NCBI GenBank assembly: GCA_021157815.1
Contig: JAGGVT010000081.1
Coordinates: forward strand, 1 to 23,275
Source: a bacterium
GTDB taxonomy: Bacteria > JAJVIF01 > JAGGVT01
Direction of reading: 5' to 3'
DNA: 23,275 bases
A model generated the notes under the pieces. The model was not told the DNA's origin and did no database searches. It saw nothing but the letters and a program-made list of their open reading frames with translations. Numbering within the stretch: position 1 is the first letter of the stretch; the number at the start of each line of letters is the position of its first letter. Positions 18,343 to 23,275 of this stretch are shown piece after piece. The position numbers and the translations under genes were made by a program.

Positions 18343-18450
18343 TCCGGGAGCTTCTGCACCCTTGCCGGAAAAGGGCGTAAGCCCCTCCAGTTTTTTAACA
18401 GGAGTGCTGAAGCACTCGAATTTCCGGCAAGGGTGCCGAAGCTCCCGGCG
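18343..18450. repeat. Palindromic structured repeat, copy 2 (inverted)
   Basis: Outer arms CCGGGAGCTTCTGCACCC... (from 18344) and ...GGGTGCCGAAGCTCCCGG (to 18448) pair over 28 bp with one mismatch. The interior carries the hairpin GAGTGCTGAAGCACTC (18402-18417) and a second hairpin around GGGCGTAAGCCC (18373-18384). It matches the copy at 4577-4690 in reverse complement. It sits between the ends of two convergent genes and may act as a two-way terminator. Confidence 0.8.
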
Positions 18451-18467
18451 GATAAACTCATGCAGAT

Positions 18468-20534
18468 TTAATCATCCAAAGCGTCGAGGAAATCATCCCA
18501 GCTTGTTTCCGTGAATCCCAGCGATGCATAATCCGCTCGATGGGTTGCCCAGTCATTGTTACTATAGTTTGTGGGAAACCATATCTGCCAGCCGGTTTCA
18601 TCGTACGGGCAGGTTGTACCGCCTGTTCCGGCATGGTCATGAACTATCATGGTTTCCTCGATGCTGACCACTAAATCATACGCCGCATCCCGTAACGACT
18701 GCGGAAGTGTGGTACTTTCATTCACAACCTCTGCGAATACGCCTATGTCTTTTACCCAGTACTGATTGCAGAAAGGCCATCCGCTGCCCCAACTGCCGGT
18801 TTGGTAACTGCAATTTAGAATGAGTGTTTTGTAATCGGGAAGCGCGAGTATTAGCTCATCCGCAAACGCATTAAGCGCCGGAATCGCGTTCAGATCCATT
18901 TGATCGCTTTCCCAGGTGGCAAGCGTGTAGCCGCTTCCGTATGATGACACTTCACTCATATATGTCGCAACTATTTCCGCGCCCAGTTCAACTGGTGTGC
19001 ATGTTTCGATATTGTCCAGAAGGTATTGCAGAAACAGGTGATACGGCAAATCGGGATTAAGCGGAATCACCATTTCCGACGCCACGCAAACCTCGCAGAC
19101 ATCCTTCAGGACATATCCGGTTTCGATGTAGCTCATCAGGCAGGAGTTGAATCCAATCATCGCGATTTTGTCCATATCCGGGTGTTCATCGAGAACAGTC
19201 TGGCATGCGTCCCGTATTTCCCACATTGACAATCCGCCGCAAACCTTGAAAAACTCAATTGGCTCAGGTTCAACTCCAAAAGGGCCATCACCGTGCGCGA
19301 TTGTGGTTATGGCGTAGTTCCTGGCGGGATAGTTTTCCATCGCCCATCTGAGAAAATTTTCCATCGTTTCACCATTACCCATGTCAAGGCCACCGGGCGG
19401 AATTACAGCGCCGCCATCATCAATATGTGGTGAGATTAAATACCCGTTAAAACCATTCGGATCTTTCGCGATTTCAAGAATCCAGTCATCGGCAGTATCT
19501 TTCCTGTCATACAGCGCGACAATATTCAGAATGCCATCAACCGAGCCGACTACTTCCATTTCATTTAAGTCAATGTTTATCGCGTTTTCCACACCGTATG
19601 TTTCATTAATGTATGTCAGGTACGTCCATTCAGCCACATCATCGGGGGAAACCGTGATCATTAACATTTGATAAAGCGTACCCGAACCTGAATTCGCGAG
19701 AATCACACCAACATACTCCCCATGGGCTGCGCCTGTCGCGTTTACCAGATTGAGGCTGTATTCGTTCAGGCTGACCTCAGTGAAATCAACAAGAGTCTGG
19801 CCTGTTATTTCAGGGCAGTAAAGCGAAACAGAATCGATATCAAGCTGCCAGTCATATACCTCGACAGTTATCTCCGCCTCGGAATCCGGGATTTCCAGAA
19901 GTTCATCCTGATGAAAATTCCGTATCGAATACGGCTCAATGCAGTTGCCGGGATATGATGCGTCAATCGCGAACAATACATTCGGATTCCCGGACGGCAG
20001 TAATATCTGAAGGTTTTCCGTGTGCTGGCTTAGTCCGTCGAATTGACGATATGGCGCGGTTTTCGCGTACGCAATAAACGGATTTATCGGCAAACCCTGC
20101 GCGATATCGAACAAGCCTGTCCAGTTATCAGGATTCATTAGATTGTGCCCGACACTGTCAGCGTAAATTATCAATCGCACGTCGCGGGCATCGATATCAA
20201 ACGGATTGGAAATCGTTACATCGACATCAATGATTCCGGTCAGCAAATCGTATGAATTAATCACAAAGGATGGCGCGGGAATGAACTCGGTTACATTGAA
20301 ATGCGCGACCGCATCCCTGTTTGGCGTGATCGCAGCGGTTAAATCATCGAGATTGAAAGCGGCTGTCCACTCGCCCCATTGGTGACGGTTCAAATCGCTC
20401 GGATTGGCTTGTGAAACGGGCAAAGAGAAGGCATCGCTGTCCGGCGATGGTGTAATTGGTTCAGGCGCGTCGGATGAACAGCCTGAGATAAGGATAAACA
20501 TTAGGATAATAAGGCCTGAGATAAATATTCGCAT
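18468..20534 (-). CDS. Clostripain-family (C11) cysteine peptidase lipoprotein
   Basis: A 688-residue lipoprotein (lipobox LISGC, Cys19; AAGGAAA precedes the ATG). Residues 75-290 are the chassis: SNPF, DVRLIIY, NPDNWTGLFD, NPFIAYAKTAPYRQF, then ITVEVYDWQLD. From about 300 the protein is a peptidase C11 domain: YINETYGVENAINIDLNEME, VALYDRKDTADDW, His414 in TIAHGDG and Cys465 in GFNSCLMSYIE, the expected His/Cys dyad, then VASEMVIPLNPDLPYH. C11 enzymes cleave after basic residues. The residue pair before the catalytic Cys is Asn-Ser rather than the common Asp-Ala. It converges on the 15530 gene. Action at the envelope or outside is inferred from the lipobox. Confidence 0.93.
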   Translation of the reverse strand: MRIFISGLIILMFILISGCSSDAPEPITPSPDSDAFSLPVSQANPSDLNRHQWGEWTAAFNLDDLTAAITPNRDAVAHFNVTEFIPAPSFVINSYDLLTGIIDVDVTISNPFDIDARDVRLIIYADSVGHNLMNPDNWTGLFDIAQGLPINPFIAYAKTAPYRQFDGLSQHTENLQILLPSGNPNVLFAIDASYPGNCIEPYSIRNFHQDELLEIPDSEAEITVEVYDWQLDIDSVSLYCPEITGQTLVDFTEVSLNEYSLNLVNATGAAHGEYVGVILANSGSGTLYQMLMITVSPDDVAEWTYLTYINETYGVENAINIDLNEMEVVGSVDGILNIVALYDRKDTADDWILEIAKDPNGFNGYLISPHIDDGGAVIPPGGLDMGNGETMENFLRWAMENYPARNYAITTIAHGDGPFGVEPEPIEFFKVCGGLSMWEIRDACQTVLDEHPDMDKIAMIGFNSCLMSYIETGYVLKDVCEVCVASEMVIPLNPDLPYHLFLQYLLDNIETCTPVELGAEIVATYMSEVSSYGSGYTLATWESDQMDLNAIPALNAFADELILALPDYKTLILNCSYQTGSWGSGWPFCNQYWVKDIGVFAEVVNESTTLPQSLRDAAYDLVVSIEETMIVHDHAGTGGTTCPYDETGWQIWFPTNYSNNDWATHRADYASLGFTETSWDDFLDALDD

Positions 20535-20772
20535 TTTTATAAGTTTCCTTTGAAATGAGATATAACTAATATAAATAATTTAAGACACGTTTTATTTTAC
20601 CATAAAAAGCGTGGGGGCGCGGCACACCCGGCGTAAAATTGATGTGGGAGCTGAGTTGCATGCATCGGGAATAATCCTCAACATCTCTAGTTTGAAAAAT
20701 AATTGTTTGGGTTTTGAATGAGTGATACAAAACCAATGACTTCTTGAATCATCTAGAATCAGGTCTTGCTAA

Positions 20773-21159
20773 TTATTCCTTTTCCTTTAGCATTTCATGA
20801 ATATTCAATGGGGGCATAACAAGTGTCGGTAAAATCCCTATTCTTGATGTAATATTTGCAACTAATTCACGTGCATAAGGAACAATATATGCAGGAGCGT
20901 GAACTTTTGAAAATTCATCTAATGTCGGTTCTCCTTCACCTTCGCCTGAATAATAACCAATGTATGTGAAATTCAATATTATTGGAGATTCTGCAATCTC
21001 ATGAAAAAGGTCGAAAGTCACGTTTTGTACTAGCTGTTTATCATCAGGAAAACTGGATTTCACATCGATATTGAGTGCAATTGAAATCTCTTTTACATCA
21101 AAGGATATTATCTCAAAGTTCATTCTGCTAAGGATAATTTTCTCGATTTTTATACTCAT
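20773..21159 (-). CDS. SecB-like chaperone
   Basis: A 128-residue protein whose C-terminal half matches SecB: VPYARELVANITSRIGILP (93-111) against the SecB pattern FPYAR...SR...FP, followed by LVMPPLNIHEML (113-124), the LxPVNFDALF equivalent. The N-terminal half reads as SecB-like beta strands. SecB holds unfolded proteins; orphan SecB-like proteins beside toxin-antitoxin genes act as dedicated chaperones for the antitoxin (the TAC type). It is the third gene of an operon; AGAGGA overlaps the stop of the upstream gene, 14 bases away. Its place beside a HEPN protein rather than secretion genes favours the TAC role, which is an inference. Confidence 0.8.
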   Translation of the reverse strand: MSIKIEKIILSRMNFEIISFDVKEISIALNIDVKSSFPDDKQLVQNVTFDLFHEIAESPIILNFTYIGYYSGEGEGEPTLDEFSKVHAPAYIVPYARELVANITSRIGILPTLVMPPLNIHEMLKEKE

Positions 21160-21173
21160 AAATCGGAATCCTC

Positions 21174-21878
21174 TTAAGCTGCCAATGAGAATGATGCAGG
21201 TGGTGAGTCAATGGTTAATTCATCAATCTCTGGAGTCATCCATAGTTCATCAGTTTGGCAAATCAAAAATTGGATGAGAATATCATCGTGTTCTTGGTCA
21301 TGGAAGGTAGGTAGTGAAAACCAAGTACTTTTTGTATAATCTGTATACTCTTCATAGTGTGTCATTAGTTTTTCATATTCCATCGAGAAATCTTCTGGAT
21401 TAAATTCCTTCAGGCTCTGTTTGAAATATGAAACCATTTCTTCTATTCCTTTACGCACAATATCCAACCAATCCTCGTTAAATGTCTTATTGAATAGTTC
21501 ATATGATTCCCGACAGGATGGACGATGAATCTCATTTAGTTGTGCCATTACAGAAGCATATTGCTGTGACAATCTAAGATATTTTTCTTCCTGATACTCT
21601 TTCAAGCGACATTTCTTTGTGGCTTCTGGTGATAAACAATGCACCATAATTGAGTAACCGTTTGGATTAGCAAGGTTTTCTTCCAATTCCCAAACAAAGT
21701 CTTCAAATCTCTCGTAATTATCATCAGTAATCCAGAATGCTTCAAATCCATCAACATAATCAAAATCTTCATCGGGGCAACCTGTGCCTGTCCAAACAAC
21801 AATGGATTCAGTAAACTCAGATTCAATTCTCTGAATTACTTGAGCAATTAATTTCTCTTTTGAAATTCTTGAATTCAC
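21174..21878 (-). CDS. Unknown acidic protein between HEPN-like and SecB-like genes
   Basis: I do not recognise this 234-residue protein. It starts with GTG 21878, overlapping the TGA of the HEPN-like gene (GTGA), so the two are translationally coupled. It is strongly acidic. The N-terminal 85 residues look alpha/beta (SIVVWTGTGCPDEDFDYVDG at 25-44, then FEAFWITDDNYERFEDFVWE), the middle is helical, and the last 30 residues form a tail (TDELWMTPEIDELTIDSPPA) without obvious structure. If the operon is a toxin-antitoxin-chaperone set, this is the candidate antitoxin (or toxin), with the tail as a possible chaperone-recognition segment. A very degenerate nucleotidyltransferase is conceivable, but the GSxxxG motif is absent. 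Confidence 0.75.
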   Translation of the reverse strand: MNSRISKEKLIAQVIQRIESEFTESIVVWTGTGCPDEDFDYVDGFEAFWITDDNYERFEDFVWELEENLANPNGYSIMVHCLSPEATKKCRLKEYQEEKYLRLSQQYASVMAQLNEIHRPSCRESYELFNKTFNEDWLDIVRKGIEEMVSYFKQSLKEFNPEDFSMEYEKLMTHYEEYTDYTKSTWFSLPTFHDQEHDDILIQFLICQTDELWMTPEIDELTIDSPPASFSLAA

Positions 21879-22321
21879 TTTTTATTTATTTCCTTGTCAA
21901 TAATTAGAAAAACTCCATCTGCACGTCTCTGAATATCTTCTAATTCGCGAAATTCAACATCCATATCCTTATAATCGCCTTTTACTCTCTTTTCAGCAGC
22001 TTTCTTTAGTATTCTATGTACATTGAATTTATAATCCTTGATTTCGATCTTTGCTTGGTTATGCAATTCATTCTTTGTCCAAACATTTGGATTGGGATTA
22101 GGTTTCATTCCTTCTCTGGTTTGTCTTTCTTTATTTACACTAATCCCTCTAAATTCGAAAAGTGCAAAAAACGCTTGATACAGCGCATAATAATATCGTG
22201 ATGCGGCAGCATTGTAATGATTGTTTTGAAACGATACTCTACTAACTGCCAAATTCTCAGCACTTTTTTTCCAGTAAATCTTTGCTCTTTCCTCATTATT
22301 CATATCTAGGACATTATTCAT
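21875..22321 (-). CDS. HEPN-domain protein
   Basis: A 148-residue helical protein of the HEPN type. The first helices read YWKKSAENLAVSRVSF and NNHYNAAASRYYYALYQAFF (33-52), the usual HEPN pattern of a YYA helix after an amphipathic one. KRVKGDY...ADGVFLIIDKEI fits the last helices. HEPN proteins are often RNase toxins or defence components and pair with nucleotidyltransferases; the catalytic RX4-6H motif is not visible, so it may be inactive or act otherwise. The start could also be ATG 22303; neither has a strong ribosome binding site. It is the first gene of the minus-strand operon and overlaps the next by four bases. Confidence 0.75.
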   Translation of the reverse strand: MNNVLDMNNEERAKIYWKKSAENLAVSRVSFQNNHYNAAASRYYYALYQAFFALFEFRGISVNKERQTREGMKPNPNPNVWTKNELHNQAKIEIKDYKFNVHRILKKAAEKRVKGDYKDMDVEFRELEDIQRRADGVFLIIDKEINKK

Positions 22322-22446
22322 TATTCTAAAGTTCTAAAAAAAATGGTTCCCCTAAATGAAACCAGCGAAATGATAAATCATCTATTAATCATAATCAACC
22401 TCAAGTTTGTTTAGCAAGTAACCTTAACTCTTTCTACCCTGAATTC

Positions 22447-22519
22447 GTAACCCGACGACGCTTCCCCGGGTGTTAGTCTCTTTATTAGGATTCGCCACGG
22501 CAAGGCGTTGACAGGTTAC
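22447..22519. repeat. Imperfect 73-bp inverted repeat
   Basis: The arms 22447-22468 (GTAACCCGACGACGC...) and 22498-22519 (...GCGTTGACAGGTTAC) pair at about 16 of 22 positions, with perfect GTAACC/GGTTAC at the outer ends. It could fold as a long hairpin on either strand. Class unknown. Confidence 0.5.
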
Positions 22520-22559
22520 AAATTGCCAACAGTCGGAACACATCGTCAATGCTCAGGAT

Positions 22560-22576
22560 CTCGACGGGACGTCGAG
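22560..22576. repeat. Short perfect hairpin
   Basis: CTCGACG (22560-22566), loop GGA, CGTCGAG (22570-22576). It lacks a T-run on either side, so a terminator role is doubtful. Confidence 0.5.
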
Positions 22577-22612
22577 GACACAGCCGATGGGACATCAGCG
22601 CTACGAGTCAGA

Positions 22613-22695
22613 ACCTGCTAACCGACTAACCTGCTAACTTACTAACCTACTAACCTGCTAACTTACTAACCTGCTAACTTGCTAACCTGCTAACC
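22613..22695. repeat. 8-bp tandem array, copy 2 (inverted)
   Basis: Ten units of ACCTGCTA / ACTTACTA / ACTTGCTA type plus ACC. On the ndk coding strand it reads GGTTAGCAGGTTAGCAAG and starts five bases after the ndk stop, the same family and placement as the array after hpt at 15018. Confidence 0.95.
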
Positions 22696-22700
22696 GTCTT

Positions 22701-23153
22701 TTAATCGCCAAATACCCAGTGATGGGCGTCGAGGGGGTAATTGAGGATTTCGTCCGGGGTGAAGTAGATTGCGATTTCACGCTTGGCTGAGGTGTCGGAG
22801 TCGGCGGCGTGGATGATGTTTCGGGATATGTTTTGAGCGAAATCATAGCGGATTGTGCCCGGTTCGGCATCCTTTGGGTCAGTGTCACCCGCGAGTTTGC
22901 GGATTTGCTTTACGCAGTCGCGACCCTCAATGACCATCGCGACAACTGGGCCGGACATGATGTAGTCTAAAAGAGGCTCATAAAAGTCCTTGCCTTCGTG
23001 TTCCTTGTAATGCTCCTTCGCCTGTTCGGGAGTGATGTTGATAAGTTTCATTGCCAGTATTTTCATTCCGCGATTTTCGAATCGCTCTATTACTTTCCCA
23101 ATTAATCCGCGCTGAACGCCATCCGGTTTTATAAATGCGAATGTTCTTTCCAT
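22701..23153 (-). CDS. ndk: Nucleoside diphosphate kinase
   Basis: Transfers the terminal phosphate from ATP to other (d)NDPs through a phosphohistidine, in the cytoplasm. The 150-residue length is normal. It begins ERTFAFIKPDGVQRGLIG, has the nucleotide-binding region ending GTIRYDF, and carries the catalytic His115 in RNIIHAADS. The usual motif is NxxH-G/A-SD; here the Ser two residues after His is Ala, a mild variant. ATG 23153 is preceded by AGGGAGA and overlaps the stop of an upstream membrane-protein gene (TAATG), implying an operon. Confidence 0.97.
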   Translation of the reverse strand: MERTFAFIKPDGVQRGLIGKVIERFENRGMKILAMKLINITPEQAKEHYKEHEGKDFYEPLLDYIMSGPVVAMVIEGRDCVKQIRKLAGDTDPKDAEPGTIRYDFAQNISRNIIHAADSDTSAKREIAIYFTPDEILNYPLDAHHWVFGD

Positions 23154-23275
23154 TATGATTCTCCCTTCGTTTTTTGAGTGTCTTTCTTTCGATTAAAAGA
23201 TGTGTTTCTATTTCGTCTAAAATAATAGTAAACCAGGAAAACGATTATAACACCGACACCGATTCCCGTTGTGAA
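23153..23275 (-). CDS. C-terminal end of a membrane protein, cut by window edge
   Basis: The minus strand from 23275 is open for 40 codons and stops at TAA 23155-23153, which shares its last A with the ndk start (TAATG). The visible residues are one hydrophobic segment (GIGVGVIIVFLVYYYF) and a highly basic tail (RRNRNTSFNRKKDTQKTKG), typical of a final transmembrane helix with the C-terminus in the cytoplasm. Product unknown. The overlap and shared ndk ribosome binding site support its being a real gene upstream in the same operon. Confidence 0.6.
   Translation of the reverse strand, partial: FTTGIGVGVIIVFLVYYYFRRNRNTSFNRKKDTQKTKGES

Larger units (their letters stand above)
22322..22700. other. 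Structured noncoding region between HEPN operon and ndk
   Basis: Some 380 bases: an AT-rich part (22322-22440) presumably holding the promoter of the HEPN operon, then a GC-richer part with inverted repeats (22447-22519, 22560-22576) and the 8-bp array (22613-22695). No coding region or tRNA is supported. Confidence 0.65.

Noticed and set aside
18329-18514. Small open frame across the palindromic repeat
   Set aside because: It merely translates the repeat and the end of the convergent gene; no start signals.
20535-20772. Possible small gene between the C11 and SecB-like genes
   Set aside because: No start with a ribosome binding site and no recognisable translation on either strand.
22447-22519. 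Integron attC site or tRNA-like structure
   Set aside because: The required core ends (RYYYAAC/GTTRRRY) are not present in the right order, and no T-loop or anticodon arm can be drawn.
12628-22519. Similarity between the hairpin after vapC (GGGTTACAATTAC) and the patch at 22511 (AGGTTACAAATTGCC)
   Set aside because: The match is short and stops at once; chance resemblance is likely.

Overview
The window comes from an unidentified, probably uncultured bacterium with a secreted or surface proteome rich in lipoproteins. Six large genes begin with a lipoprotein signal peptide and carry extracellular repeat folds (PKD, beta-propellers, a clostripain-type protease). Housekeeping anchors are guaA, hpt and ndk. 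Moderate GC, good AGGAG-type ribosome binding sites and GC-hairpin/T-run terminators are all standard bacterial. Nothing in the sequence lets me name a phylum. All three stop codons end intact genes here, so the standard code is in use.

Layout. (1) 1-11430: lipoprotein array. One A-type gene runs off the left edge on the minus strand. Four plus-strand genes then alternate A-B-A-B, most of them closed by their own terminator. A-type (with PKD or PKD-like modules where visible) and B-type (TolB/PD40 propeller) proteins share a related N-terminal 'chassis' but carry different C-terminal domains. The first plus-strand A gene has an in-frame TAG. A decayed A-type tail lies at 11600-11845. (2) 11911-12618: a VapBC-like toxin-antitoxin pair with its operator overlapping its promoter. 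(3) 12776-15013: guaA and hpt, purine nucleotide synthesis and salvage. (4) 15018-15383: an 8-bp tandem array and a MITE-like element. (5) 15530-20534: two convergent lipoproteins, one with 14 LVIVD-type propeller repeats (interrupted by TAA) and one clostripain-family protease, separated by a palindromic element that also occurs at 4577-4690. (6) 20773-22321: an AT-rich minus-strand three-gene operon: HEPN-like protein, unknown acidic protein, SecB-like chaperone. This looks like a candidate toxin-antitoxin-chaperone or defence module. (7) 22322-23275: a structured noncoding region, a second 8-bp array in inverted orientation, ndk, and the tail of a membrane protein translationally coupled to ndk.

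Two themes stand out. The lipoproteins appear to be one family in which a common N-terminal chassis has been combined with different C-terminal domains, with tandem duplication and patchy gene conversion visible at DNA level. The HEPN/unknown/SecB-like operon is the best candidate for an undescribed system. The region is also dense in small palindromic or repeat elements, almost all at gene ends.
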